Source of the DNA: Hepsetus odoe
Lineage: Eukaryota > Chordata > Actinopteri > Characiformes > Hepsetidae
Assembly: GCA_017165825.1 (NCBI GenBank)
Contig: CM029379.1
Coordinates: 15,952,106 to 16,016,105 of the forward strand
DNA length: 64,000 nt
Direction of reading: 5' to 3'
The position numbers and the translations under genes are program-made. The first letter of the stretch is position 1, and each line of letters starts with the position of its first letter. Positions 20,940-33,222 of the stretch are shown in pieces. The notes under the pieces were generated by a model. It did not search any database and had not been told where the DNA came from. It worked only from the letters and a program-made list of their open reading frames with translations.

Positions 20940-23116
20940 TAAACCTGGTGGTGGAACCAAGAAGTCCAGGAGTTTATACAGAAGACGAGGGAGGCAAAGA
21001 AAACATGGGACAGTCAGAGAGATGAAGAAAGTAGACAGGTGTAGAAGGAGATGAACTGCAGGGTGAAGAAAGCAGGCCAAAGATAAGATGTTTGGTGAAT
21101 TGTATGAGGTTGGACAGTAAGAGGGGAGAAAAGGACCTTTACCAATTGGCTAGACAGAGACAGATATGGGAAAGATGTGCAACAGGTCAGGGCAATTAAA
21201 GATAGAAATGAAAAAGTACGCACAGGTGGACAGAGCGTCTTGAGCAGATGGAAGGAATACTTAGAGGGGTTGATGAATGAAGAAAATGAGAGAGAAGGTT
21301 GAATGATGTGAGGAGTGAACCAGGAATGTAGCAAATAAACAGATGGAAGTAAGGGCAGTGATGAAAGAGGGCGAAGAATGGAAGGCTGTTGGACCGGATG
21401 ACAACCAGTGGAAGTATGGAGGTGTTTGAGAAGGCAATGAGTTGAAGTTTCTGACCAGATTGTTTAACACAATCTTGGCAAGTGAGTGGATGCCTGAGGA
21501 GTGGAGATGAAGTGTACTGGTACCGATTTTCAAGAATAGGGGTGATGCACAGAGCTGTAGTAACTATAGAGGGATAAAGCTGATCAGCTACAGCATGAAT
21601 TTATGGGACAGAGTAGTGGAAGCTAGGTTAACAAAAGAGGTGAAGATTAGTGAACAGCAGTATGGTTTTATGCTGGGAAGAGCACTACAGATGCAATGTT
21701 TGCTCTGGGTGTTGATGGAGAAGTACAGAGAAGGTCAGAAGGAGTTGCATTGTGCCTTTTGGACTTGGAGAAAGTATATGATAGGGTGCCTAGAGAGGAG
21801 TTGTGGTTTTGTATAAGGGAGTCTGGTGTTACAGAGAAATACAGTACTGTGGAAAAGTTTTAGGCATGTGTGGAAAAAATGCTGTAAACAAAGAATGCTT
21901 TTCAGAAATAAAAATAATAATTGTTTATTTTAATCCCAATTTACAAATGCAAAGTGAGCAAACAAAAGAAAAATCTAAAAACGAGTTCCTTCAAGCATTA
22001 TTGCAAGTGCCTAGAAGAATTGATGCTGTTTTGAAAGCAAAGAGTGGTCACACCAAATATTGATTTGATTTAGATTTCTCATTTGTTCATTCACTGCATT
22101 TTGTTGATGGATGATTAACACTTCCATTTTTGAAAGCATTCTTTGTTTATAGCATTTTTTCCACACCTGACTAAAACTTTTGCACAGTACTTTATGCGAG
22201 AGTAGTTCAGGATATGTATGATGGCAGTCTTAACAGTGGTGAGATCTGCAGTGGGAGTGACAGATGCATTTAAGGTAGAGGTTGGATTACATCAAGGATC
22301 AACACTGAGCCCATTCTGGTTTGCAATAGTAATGGGCAGTTGACGAGGTTAAGACCAGGAGTCTCCGTATGAAAGGCGATGATGTTTGCTTTGATGATAT
22401 TGTGATCTGCAGTGAGTGGGAGTGACGAGAGAACCTGGAGAGATGGAGATGCTCCTAGAGAGGGAGAGAGGAATGAAAGTAGGTGGGGCAAAGACAGATA
22501 CATAGTTTTGAATAACAAGGTGGAGGAGTTTAATTGCTTCCAGTTCAATGCGAGAAATTAATTGAGGTGTGGAAGAGAGGTGAAGAAGGGGAGTGCAGGC
22601 AGGTTGGAATGGGTGGAGAAAAGTGGCTACGAAGCGGTATGACAGGTGGCTAGCTAGAAGTAAAATGGAAGGTTTACAGGACAGTAGTGAGACCAGCTAT
22701 TTGTATGGGTTGGTGGTATGAAAGGCAGGAGGCAGAGCTGGAGGTGTCAGAGTTAAAGATGCTGAGATTTTTGTTGGGTGTTACGAGGATGGACAGGATT
22801 AGAAATGGGTATATTAGATGGACAGTTCAGATTAGACATCCTGGAGACAAGGTTAGAGAAGCAAGGTTGCATTGGTTTGGACATGTCCAGAGAAGAGATG
22901 AGGATTATATTGGAAGGAGGAGGTTGAAGATGGAGCTGCCAGGAAAGAGGAGAAGAGGAAGACCTTAGAGGAGGTTTATGCACGTGGTCAGAGAGGACAT
23001 GCAGGTGGTCAGTTTGAAGCAGGAAGATGCAGAGGACCGGATGAAATGGAGACAGTTGATCCACTGTGGCAACCCCTTAACAGGATCAGCTGAAAAAAAA
23101 AGAAGAAGACTTCTTC
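20940..23116 (+). mobile_element. RTE-like LINE, degraded, split by a MITE
   Basis: Plus-strand copy of the same LINE family as 9641-12255. Coding pieces include NLWDRVVEARL and EQQYGFMLG at 21595-21700 (reverse transcriptase region), the tract around 22200-22330 corresponding to VVQDMYDGS and DAFKVEVGLHQGS, and the C-terminal ELKMLRFLLGVTRMDRIRNGY, EARLHWFGHVQRRD and KMELPGKRRRGRP at 22687-22968. The 3' end is GATCCACTGTGG and an AAGAAGAAG tract. Frames are broken in many places. Confidence 0.85.
21842..22192. mobile_element. Tc1-like MITE inserted in the LINE
   Basis: A 351-bp element with inverted ends CAGTACTGTGGAAAAGTTTT and AAAACTTTTGCACAGTACTT, and nearly mirrored subterminal AAAGAATGCTTT.CAGAAA / GAAAGCATTCTTTG. 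It is flanked by TA on both sides. Removing it restores the LINE phrase GAGAAATA-TGCGAGAGTAG, which reads EKYARVVQDMY in the reverse transcriptase frame, so the insertion point is exact. It has no transposase. Confidence 0.9.
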
Positions 23117-23995
23117 CAAAGTTTATCATTAGATGTGAATTCATTAGCTCCATCATTTTCATCAGCTGATTACTAATAAGAGTCTTGCAGGTTTTTTTTA
23201 AAAATGTGGGTTCAAAAATGCCAAAAAATTCCAACCAGCCTCTTGATGACATTAAAACGAAAGTATTCTTTTAACTGTGAGACAAACTCTAGAGAAAGGA
23301 ATCTAAAGTTACTCATTGTTTTTAGTAAAAAAAATTATGAGCTGTTATTGTAAAAGCCATCAGAATGTGGTAAGAAGTGAACATATCATCAGTGCAGTCA
23401 TTTTGGAAGCTGAGATTATGGGTTTATAAGTAGATTTCTGAAATGGCCCTCAGAAAACCACTGGTCAAAAAGGATGCAATACCCGTTTCTCATAAAAATA
23501 AGAACAGAAAAATGAGATTTACAGAAAGCAGCAACATTCTTTCCTTTCAATAAAGGTTGACATAAAACAATTATATTAAAATCAGTTTAAAAGGTTTTTC
23601 CCATGTGAATAGTTCACATGATGGTGGTGGCTGTATGAAATGATGCGGAAAAATATAACTGAAAAACTGGAGACAAGTTTTCTTTTCATCGTGACAATAT
23701 TCTAGCTGTGGGGTGATCATGTGTGGCACCATCATGTCACCACAACTGCAGTGGTGTTTCATTTCCCTTCCAAACCTGGACAAACACTCTATTGCTACAC
23801 TGACCTATAACCTTGGGCAGGACACCCCTGTACAGCTAAAGCATGAACTAATGATTGGATTTGCTCTGGATAGGAAAAATGTTGGAAAAATGTCAAACAT
23901 ACTTCTCTAACAACAACAGAAAATATATAAGGCATCATCCACTATATACATGCTGTGTTGTCTCCCATATTTTTTACATATTTTACCCACAGTTA
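23117..23995. other. No gene seen
   Basis: Anonymous AT-rich sequence. The open frames on either strand lack any recognised motif. Confidence 0.4.
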
Positions 23996-23996
23996 A

Positions 23997-24235
23997 GGGG
24001 CAGTGGTGGCCTAGTGGTCAGGGTGTTGGCCGATCGGGGGTTCGAACCCCTTCCCAATGAGTTGCCCTGAGGTACCCTTGAGCAAGGTGCCGTCCCCGTC
24101 CTCGCTCCTCCCTGCGATGGGCGACCTGTCCAGGGTGTGTCCCTGTTACTTCGCCCTGTGTGCGCTGGGTTGGACTCCAGCACTCCCCCGCGACCCTGTT
24201 TGGGACAGCGGCAGCAAAAGGCAGCCACAGTTGCC
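23997..24235 (+). mobile_element. tRNA-headed SINE (ATGG-tail family)
   Basis: Head: GTGGCCTAGTGGTCAGGGTG (A box) and GGGTTCGAACCCC (B box, 24040-24052). Body: CCCTTGAGCAAGGTGCCGTC, GATGGGCGACCTGTCCAGGG and CGCTGGGTTGGACTCCAGCA. The tail is disturbed (GGCAGCAAAAGGCAG). The body resembles the 3' end of a partner LINE, as is common for SINEs. Confidence 0.9.
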
Positions 24236-24920
24236 GAGAATCCCACCAGAAACAGTTTTTATTTTGTGTTTGTCTTCATGGGTTTTTTGCAGCTTGCTAT
24301 TTCTGTCATTCGTGTGTCCTTTTTTTTTATAATAAAGTTTGGTTTAGTTTTAGTCTGGAAGTCTGGATCCCAAGCCCCAAACAAAGTGCACAGGATGAAT
24401 ATAATAGTGAAGGATGATAAAAGAGGATAAACGGCGAAGGTTATTCTTGCAGTTTGCATAAACAGTACAGACACAGGAGCAGAATGTCGGTAATTTGTTA
24501 AAGATTTTTGTTAAGATTTTCTTTAACTGCAGTCAAGACCTAAACTGGACCTTAACTACCCACTTCTGTGCACAAGTGTATCCTCACTGCTCTCACTGTG
24601 ACCAGCATTAACATCTCAATTGTGTCTTTTCATTCTTAAGACCCCAAATAACTAGCTTTATCAAATGTCTAAATAAACTAAAAATTGCCTTATTTAAAAA
24701 CTGAAGATAACTCTGGCAGAAAAGATATTCAGAGAGGCAAGTCTTTCCTGCACCTAAACAGAACATTTCTAGAGTAAAAGAATTGACACACATTTGATTG
24801 GCTACCAAATATAATGTTGAAGCTGATGTGATGCCACTTCTGAGCACTTTGTCTGCTGAAGTTTAGACTAAATGTTTGGTCTGGAGATCATTATTTCTTT
24901 ACACTCTTGCATGAAAATTA
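24236..24920. other. No gene seen
   Basis: Anonymous AT-rich sequence between two SINEs; no supported gene. Confidence 0.4.
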
Positions 24921-24921
24921 G

Positions 24922-25118
24922 GGTGGTTGTAGTCTAGTGGTAGGATGCTTGGCTTTGGTTCTCAATTCAAGAGGTCCCGGTTGAATCCTCTGTACTAGCA
25001 TCACTGGGTTCTGACAAGACCTTAACTGATTGCTCAATTAAGGACTGTCCCTGCCAATAAGGACATGAGTTGCTCTGGATAAGAGCGTCTGCTAAATGCC
25101 GTAAATGTAAATGTTAAA
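24922..25118 (+). mobile_element. V-SINE-like element
   Basis: A tRNA-like head has TAGTCTAGTGGTAGGATGC (A box) and GAGGTCCCGGTTGAATCC (B box), followed by a V-SINE-type 3' domain, GTTGCTCTGGATAAGAGCGT and CTGCTAAATGCCGTAAATG. The 3' domain recurs at 43305-43345 (antisense) and inside the LINE at 63050-63110. Confidence 0.85.
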
Positions 25119-28100
25119 TTCAGACAGCAGGGTGTTACAGTCATTCAACCTTATGTAATGAAAAAAAAAAGTAATGCTTTGTTTTTATAGGATAACTTAA
25201 ACATACTAACCTGATCACAACCCTTTGAAAGATTGGGAAGTAAGGAAAGTATAAACATTTCCCAGACTTCATGAACTGTATCTGTACTTTTTAATTTTTT
25301 TCTAATTTTCTATTTTTGTTTCTCTTTCCCTACATTTTAAACACAAATATCAGGAAGTCTATTATCCTTATTTTTGTTACATGTCATGGACATCAATCAA
25401 ACATCAAGTCTGATTTCAGTTTAAAAAGAAATGTGACAACACTTTAATACCAGTCTATATTACGTTGGGCTTCATGTTTGGTGAGCGCTCTGCTGTTCTG
25501 ACTGAGCACACCTGAGCTCAGAACACAGGTGTGTGCATCATTGGGTGGCTGCTGCTGTTGTGGTTAGAACAGGGAGTGGCTCATTCACAAGCGGCGCCGT
25601 GGTTAATTGTGGTGTTTCAAAGGTCCCTGTATCTGGATTTGTGACTATGGATAATAAAGTTGTGTTCTGGACCACTGGCTCTGCGTTGACGTCCTACCTG
25701 CCCACCACCCGTTACGCTGTTGCACACTTACAAGTGTACATCTGTACAGGACAGACAGAGAGACATAGCTAGAAGGTGAGGAAGTATGGTTAAATGCAAG
25801 AAGGCGTGTATTGAGTGTGATGTCCGTGACGGGAGATCTAGTAGAGACATGGATGAAAGTGATGCAGTGAAGTTAATGTACATTGTTTGCAGTGAATTGT
25901 TTTGTGGAGTTAAGTTTTAGGGCTTTAGTCTTTTGAATTATATTAACATGGGTGAGATTCAGTTCACTTTCCTTTACAAACTTTACACTGCAAACATCCT
26001 TCAAAGAGAGACACGTACTTTTGCCACTGAATAACGGGGAAAAGTACACACTGGTCTGTGAGAGAGGCGTCCATGTTACATCAAAGGAGTGAGATCGCCC
26101 AGATGTCCTCTTTTATTCCAGTAATCACCCTCAAGCTAGATCTTTACATAAGGCTAAAAAAAAAAAGAAAAAAAGATTTAACAAACAATGGAAACAATGC
26201 CGCTGACACTTCAAGTAAATAATTAACTTTATTTAATGGCTAAACTCAAAGTAAATATTGATCCGATTGTGTATAAATGCATTCTGAAGACAAACCATTC
26301 AGACTAAAAATACAATCTGATTCCTTTCCTCAAGAGATTAGAGGAAATGAGGCTACTGCAACTCTTCTGTGTTACTTTACAGTCTCCTGGCAACAGCTCA
26401 CATAGCACGAACATGGGACCAGAATGCCTGCATCATCATGTCTGTCTACTGGACATGTGTAATAATGTCTGCTAGTGAGGAAGAGAGGAATTGTGAAGGG
26501 GAAACTGGAGGTGATATCTACACAACATAATGCTCTTGAATCCAGAATGAAGACCACTGAGGAACAGGCTATAGTTCTCTGACATCCAAGCAGGAGATGC
26601 ATAATCCTCGCTTTGCAGGCAAGGGGACAGAACAAGTGTATGATCTGGTAAGTGTATGCCCATGTTGCAAGTGAACATAAGAACTATCTGAGTCATTACC
26701 CTCTGGAGATTGAGAATTATATGGTATTGTGAGCATTTGGAAGTGTGCCAATTGAAATAAATGATTAACTTTTTATTACACCAATATTTTGATTGTAAAT
26801 TGCAACCAACAACCTGAATGCATGTTGGCGCAGGAGTAAACAGCTCTGTGTGTGTGTGTGTGTGTTTCTTGGTGCCAGGAAAGGTGGACGGTCCATTGAA
26901 ATAAACACTAGTGTTAAAGTGTTAAAAAGACCTGCTGAGCTTTTTGCAGCATTTTGATGCTGGACAAAAAGGAGACACCAACAATGATTTACTTCTGCTT
27001 ACGCTCCCAGAGTACTCTGACCTTTCCCAGAGGCTCTCTCGACAAAGGGAACTCAGTTGGTTTGCTCATATTGGAGGGAGCTTGTTCTGGAGGGATGTTG
27101 TGAACCACATTCACTGTCCTTCAGCTCCTTAATCAAACTTCAGAAAACCAGAATGTGAATTTTCTCAGAAATGAAATGTGAAAGGACGCGAGTATGAAGG
27201 GAGTAAGCCTCTGTACCCACAAGCAGAGTGGAATATCAGGACCTGCCTGATAATGCTGTACTCCCACACTCTGCCTTGATACAGCAGCTCATCCCTTTCT
27301 CTTTTAGCAGCATTAACTGCACTCTGGATTTCAATATCTCCAGAGCAGGTGGTGAGAAAGACTAAACGGAATCTTTTCAAAAAGGACAAAGGAGATACGT
27401 CCTATACTGCTAACTGAACAAGAAAGAGAGATTTTCAGCTTAAAATGAATGCAAAAAAAGAATATAATGAACAATGATGAGGTTCTAGAATTTTCAATGA
27501 GGAATGCTTTTCTGGGTTATTAACATGAAAGAAGGTGAACAGCACTACATCAGTCGGCTGTGTGTGTGTGTGTTCAGAGCAGAATTAGACTGAAGATTAG
27601 AATAAATTAACAGAAACTGAGGGGGAGCTCAGAAAGTTGTGTGTAGAGTAAAGTGAACATGCTGTAAGTTGACACAGATGTGTGTATGGGTGCCACATAA
27701 ATTAGGTGCAGAGCTGGAAAGTGTTCAGAAAGGTTCCAGCAGGTTCTCCAAATTCTCTCATACCAGAGCACATCATTGCATTTCCATAAAGTCATTGGCC
27801 CGGTCCAAAGTCTCCGAACCTCCACCTGCTCACTAACGTATGGTCACAGGCACTGACTCTGCCCCCTGTCTCACCAGCTCCGCCCACAGTACACTACCTT
27901 CCAACCAGATTAGAGAGATTTGTAAATTATTTTCCTGAATTCTGCTGTAGATAAAATGCTCGTCTGAGTTATCTAGTTCTTCCAGATCAAAACAAGCAAG
28001 CATATTTACTGTTTACAGGTAATGCTCGCAGTCGGGTTTGCAATGTTTTTATTAAAAATTTTTTTATCTGATCACAGATTTAGCTTGAGCGCAAATGTCA

Positions 28101-29810
28101 CTAAGTATCCTGATAAACAATCTAATTAAACTTTAGGGAGCCAGAAACAACGTTAAAAGTTTATGCACACACCATTCAAAAAACATACATAAACTATAAT
28201 CAGGTTATAAACCACTTCTATTAAACTCAGGATGTAAATAATGTAAAGAGTTTGAAGAACAGATGACACACTCCTGACACACTTTCTACTGTTCTAAACT
28301 GCAGTAAGAAAGCTATACTTGACTTCTGTTAAGCTGTAAAGTCTACAGTACAGTGTAGAGGGCCTGTGCGTAGTGTGACACCGAATTGATAATTGAAGTA
28401 GATGAGAAAATAAAATGATTACAGGTGATTCTGGTCCAGTTTGTGTCTTGTTTTTGGTGAATCTATGAATAAAAGTTATGCCTTGGACTAGCATTGATGT
28501 CCTTCATGCCCCCCGCCACTGTGACAGTAACTCGGGGACTAAATCCTGGCCCTTTTCAATATGATCTTTTCACTGATGTCTCATGCCCACATTACATCAG
28601 ATTGTGATTAAAATGACTCTGGGAGGTCCTGAAATGTAAAAGTAAAAAGTGGAATGTACTGAGAGTATAAAGTAAAATGTTCAGGAGTGTATGAGAGTGA
28701 AAGTGGAGGACGTGTCTACTCTGAAGGAAGTTTATAGTGTCTGTTTGTGCTGAAAGTGAACTGAATCTCATTCCATATTAATAGAATTCAAAGACTATTA
28801 AAGCCTTGAACTAAAGCCTGGAGCCTCAACTCCAATAAAAACAATCTACTGAAAATAATGAACATTAACTTCACTGCTTCACTTTCATCCCTGTCTTTAC
28901 TAGTTCTCTGTACATGGACATCACACTCAGCCATACCTTTTTCTCCACAGTCTGGATTCTTTCTTTAAAAAAATTACAAACTAAAACAAACAACATGGTG
29001 ATTTATTTTCCAAGACAAATAAGCTCTTACCTGGAGACAGCTTATATCCAATTTTCTGTATTTTTGTTCAGGAGTCACCTTGTTGTTGCAGAAATAATAT
29101 TAATGTCTGTCTAACTTCTCTTTTGTCGCACAATTAATTAAATGAAGAAAAAGGAACAAATGTTTTAGTGGCTAGTGTTAAAAGATACAAGGTTCTAGAT
29201 AATGGGGTTCACAGTGTTCAGCATCAGCAGTAAACAAATCACCTGATCATCTGCAGCTGTTTCTTCACTGCTTCATGTTGTCAGCTAGATGCTATGTTCT
29301 GCTTGAAGGTTCAGACGTAGATCATTGTGAGGATTAACCAACAAAAACAAAAAACAATTAAACTGTTCAGGTACAGAGACTGTACTGAAAATGAGAACAA
29401 AAACACTGTCCTTCTGATTTTAAGACAGTTTTCAAATCTTCCTAGAAAGAGCTTATAAACAGAAGACAGTCTGGACCTTTGGAGATAAAATATTTGAGAT
29501 ATGTAAGATATTTTCATCAATGCATGTAATGTACCTAAAATATAAAGGACTCTCTCACGAGACTACAGGCTCATTTGGCACATTGGGGATTTAAGTTAAA
29601 GTGTTTATTGTGGACCACTTCTTGTCCAAGGAGGTTATGAGTCATCTGGGCTGCTCAATCTTAATTAAAGGCTCAGCTAATCCTGCAGCTTAACAGGACT
29701 AAACCATATTGCTATAGTATATATATGATCATGCTTTAATGCTTCTTTGTACAGACATTTTATTATCTTTATCCCTTACCTCATCTCACTCACTTATTTT
29801 CTGAGCAGTC
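25119..29810. other. Large stretch without a supported gene
   Basis: 4.7 kb of mostly AT-rich DNA. It contains an A-run near 26158, a TG microsatellite at 26848-26866 and another at 27560-27572. A GC-richer 300-bp patch near 25480-25760 includes AATAAAG at 25652, but I see no exon boundary. 29340-29410 shares AGGTACAGAGACTG..CCTGAA.ATGAG with 38850-38880, so it belongs to a dispersed repeat. Confidence 0.4.
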
Positions 29811-29814
29811 TGTC

Positions 29815-30060
29815 CTGATCACGGGGGCAACCGGTGATGGAGTCTATCCCAGTTTATATGGGACGCCCTGAACAGGTCACCAGCTACACAAAGCTGAAGC
29901 TTACACACAAACACTCTCACACCCTCACTTTGCATCTCAATCCACTTTCCTTATCTTTGGATGATGGGAGAATCGGAGGCTCCTGGAGAAACTCCTACAC
30001 AGACATGGGGACAGGATGTCCACTCCACACAGACCGGGACCACCTCAACCGAGAACAAAA
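29815..30060. repeat. Diverged LINE 3' UTR-like repeat
   Basis: Phrases such as GGAGTCTATCCCAGTTTATA, GAACAGGTCACCAGC, AGAATCGGAGGCTCCTGGAG and CACTCCACACAGACCGGGAC follow the order of a common fish RTE/Rex3-type 3' UTR (ending in GATGG repeats in better copies). The copy is old and untailed. Confidence 0.45.
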
Positions 30061-30329
30061 AAGATTAAATATAAGTAGAGATACAAATCAGAAAAAAAAT
30101 GGCGCCACCAATGTTTCTTTGTGTCCCATTACTAAATCACACTAACTGTGAATGTGGACCCTTTTTCTCACAATGCCTGCCTCTCCATGACCATATGGAG
30201 TTCCACCCCAGCCTGACTGACAGCTCTGGTTCGGGACTGTGCGAGAGTAGCCTGAGCGACCAGCAGTAGCAGCCAATTACCAAACCAGCCACATGACTGC
30301 TTGAGCTGTTATGCCCATGATGTCAACAG

Positions 30330-30417
30330 TGGATAAAAAGCTCAGTTAGTCACTTTGATTGGGTGTCGGAGACTAGTAAGCTGGTTTCATTTCATTTCTG
30401 ACCGAGGCTGATAAAAG
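30330..30417 (+). promoter_or_regulatory. Possible IFIT promoter and noncoding first exon
   Basis: A TATA-like GATAAAAAG at 30332-30341 is followed about 30 bases later by a segment ending GATAAAAG|GTAAGT at 30417/30418, a near-consensus splice donor. The segment has no ATG and contains TTTCATTTCATTTC, which resembles but does not strictly match an interferon-response element. IFIT genes usually have a tiny first exon and one large second exon; the large exon remains begin near 31713 after TTTTTTTAAG. The link is inference. Confidence 0.35.
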
Positions 30418-30465
30418 GTAAGTCTCAGCTTAACTGTGTTAGACTGCTGTTTCACTGGCTTTACT

Positions 30466-30494
30466 GAAAAAAAAAAAAAAAAAAAAAAAAAAAC
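30466..30494. repeat. Poly-A tract with flanking duplication
   Basis: About 28 A bases separate two copies of CTGGCTTTACTGA (30454 and 30494). Confidence 0.8.
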
Positions 30495-31699
30495 TGGCTT
30501 TACTGATAAAATAATCTTCACAGTGTGGAGTTATAAGGAGAATGTGAATGAGAGAGTGAGAGAGGGAGTGAGTTAGGGAAGTGACAGAAGGACAGAAGGT
30601 TAGATTAGGTAGAGGATATGGGAACTCGTGAAATATCGAATCTGTTTGGATGGATGGGGTTCACTGTAGATCTTTTTTTTTTTTTTTTTGTATTTATCAG
30701 ACACTCTCATCAGAGCATTTGCCAGCGGTCAGAGGTCTCTCAGGAGCTGCTCAGGAGGATGGATGGTGCTGGAGATAAAACAGATCCAGGCTCCCATCCC
30801 AAAACCTCCCAGTCTTCAGCTAAGGATCCCCTGGACTACTGTCACCTCCTGTCTTTTGTTTTGCTCCTTCAGATAAAACTGGTTTTAACTGATTTCCAGA
30901 TCCTGTCACCATCTGCTCAGGTCCTCTTTCAACATCATGCTTTTCTCCTTACACATAGACTTTAAATAACCACCTTTCATGCAAATGAGTATATATTTTA
31001 TTTATTTATTTATTATTATTATTGAGATTTAACAAATAAAAACAAATCTGCACTGGTCCAGCATTTCAAAACACGTAATGTGAAAAGGGGAAGGCTAAAA
31101 TTTTGTAACCACCTGTATTTATCACCCCCTAATTAGGACAAGCAGCTATGAAAGTGTGTTTTATCACCTGTATTCTTCAGCTATAAGTCTGAGATCTCTT
31201 GTACACCAAATGTGGCTATGTACTAATCAAACTACTATATTTTTAAAAACCCTTGAAACAGGCACTGAAACAGTGTTCACTTTTACTTGAATTAGGGGCA
31301 AAGTGGTTTTGACTGAACCCGTGTAATCCCTAGTGAGTGTATCTCAATGAAAAGGGAATAAGTAATATTTCTGTATATCATGACATTGTCATGAGCCCAT
31401 GTTTTACAAGAAAAGGGCAGGTGCAGTGTGTGACATATTGATTAAATGTATTCAAAAAGGAGTTTGCAGGCTTCACAGCTGCTTCTTCTCCAATGAAATG
31501 TATCTAAATGTTAGAAAAAATTATGTTTATCATGAAAATCCAGATTTACTAAGATTTACATTTTTTCCAGGCTCTACTACCTTTATAAATTTGGTTGCAT
31601 GAGGTGTTGTGATGTCCTACTCTGAATTAACTGTTTCTATGTGAACTGTGTGAAGATCATTATGAATCATGTCAAGTCCTTTCCAAATGTTGAAATTCT

Positions 31700-33120
31700 C
31701 TCTCTTTTTTTAAGTGCTGGCCTTGGATGCCTTGGGAACCAGGCTGCTTCAGCTGGAATCTCATTTGCTTGGGATCTGAAGAAAGAGAGGATTTTAGTCT
31801 TGAACTTGGTGAACCACGCCTGAATGAGCAAATAGAATTGGAATAGCAGAAAGTGAAAGTCCTCGTGCCTACTAGCTCAAAGGCATTTGTGTGTTTCCTC
31901 TATGTGATCTGCGTAAGCTTGCAAATCTTCAAAAGTCTGAGCAACTAGTGGAACAATTCTATGGAATGAACAGTTATAAATTTCTCACAGTTACTTATGG
32001 AGACTTAGCCTGTTTGCACTTCCACATGAAGAATTTTTCCATGGTTGAAAGCTATTTGCGACTATTGGACCGTCAGTTAGTGAAGGTCACTGGGATCAAT
32101 GGCCAAGTTCAGGTGAGGTTCTCAGGGAAAAAGGCTGGGCCTTTCTTAAGTTTTCCAGAAAATATTACGATGGTGCTGCAGAATCCTTCAGACAAGCTCT
32201 GGAAATGAATCCAGGAGACAGACTTAAGTACAGGGTGCTGCCATTGCTTTGTATCGCACAACAATTGATCCTCCAGGTTCACAGGACTCACTGACTGTCC
32301 AACAACTCAGACGTGCCATTGAGTTGAATCAGGAACCTGTGCTTCTGTTGTTATTGAAACTTAGACTCTTCAGATACAAACAAGAGTCCTGTTAGTTCCA
32401 AGGCTAGAAGTTATAATAAATTCTTAAACAGATGAGCTTGATCTGGTGAATCAATCGGTTTTAGTAGTGAAGGCACTTCGAGATGATGCCTGAAAACCCT
32501 CACGTGATGAGATATGTGGCCCAGTGCAGTCGTAAACTAGGATTCTTTGACTTTGCTATTCGTCAGCTGGAGATGACACTAGAACACACTCCTGACTCAG
32601 CCTTCATACATCATCAGTTGGCTTTGTGCTACAAAGGAAAAAAAAAATCCTTCGAAAAGAAATTTGGGCCATGTCAGAAATTTGATAACTCGGATTTTTA
32701 CAGAGCTGCCTTCAGGGTGCATAAACCATCTAGAAAGGGCAGTTTCACTGAAGCCTTCATTCACTGCTGCTTTAGCAGAACTGGCAGTGCAATATGGACA
32801 AACTGGGGATATTCAGAGAAACTGGATGCTTTTCAGAAAGGATTTAAACTTGCGTTGAAAAAGGATGTCAGATTGTTCATGCCATGTATGTAATATCAGC
32901 TTTACAGCAAGGCATCCGAACAACACGATTTACCATTACATGAAGGTCTGAACTGCAAGTAGATACACCTGAGGAAGAAATGCGAAAATGAGCTCAGAGC
33001 CATAGTTAGACATCGGTTTCACAGAATAATAATGACAGTAAAGCGTATGCTGCGCAGGTTTCATCCATGAATTAAATGGAGAAAATATCAAGGCAGCAGG
33101 TGTTATGCTTGTAGCAGCCA
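31700..33120 (+). pseudogene. IFIT-like tetratricopeptide gene, degraded
   Basis: IFIT proteins are interferon-induced TPR proteins that bind foreign RNA in the cytosol. Pieces in order across frames: LALDALGTRLLQLES and FAWDLKKE (31713-31790); FLTVTYGDLACLHFHMKNFS and ESYLRLLD (31980-32080); REKGWAFLKFSRKYYDGAAE and ALEMNPGDR (32115-32220); RRAIELNQEPVLLLLLKL (32310-32365); NPHVMRYVAQCSRKLGFFDF, HTPDSAFIHHQLALCYK (32490-32640); HLERAVSLKPSFTAALAELA and QYGQTGD (32725-32815); and a C-terminal ELRAIVRHRFHR-like tail. This is the order of TPR blocks in fish IFITs. At least five frameshifts and several stops exclude a product, and one base is missing between LES and FAWD. It lies directly upstream of a broken GIMAP domain in the same orientation. 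Confidence in family is high; whether all breaks are genuine depends on assembly quality. Confidence 0.85.
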
Positions 33121-33222
33121 GTGCTGCTGGTGGTAAGTAAGAACATTTGTGTAAAATAAAAGTTAAGCAAAATAAGACAATCAATATTTTCTGCATGATC
33201 CTTATTAAACCTTCTTTTTCAG

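Noticed and set aside
23983..24430. Overlapping open frames on both strands
   Set aside because: They fall on a tRNA-headed SINE; equivalent frames appear at every copy of that SINE (42310, 45908, 54902, 58936).
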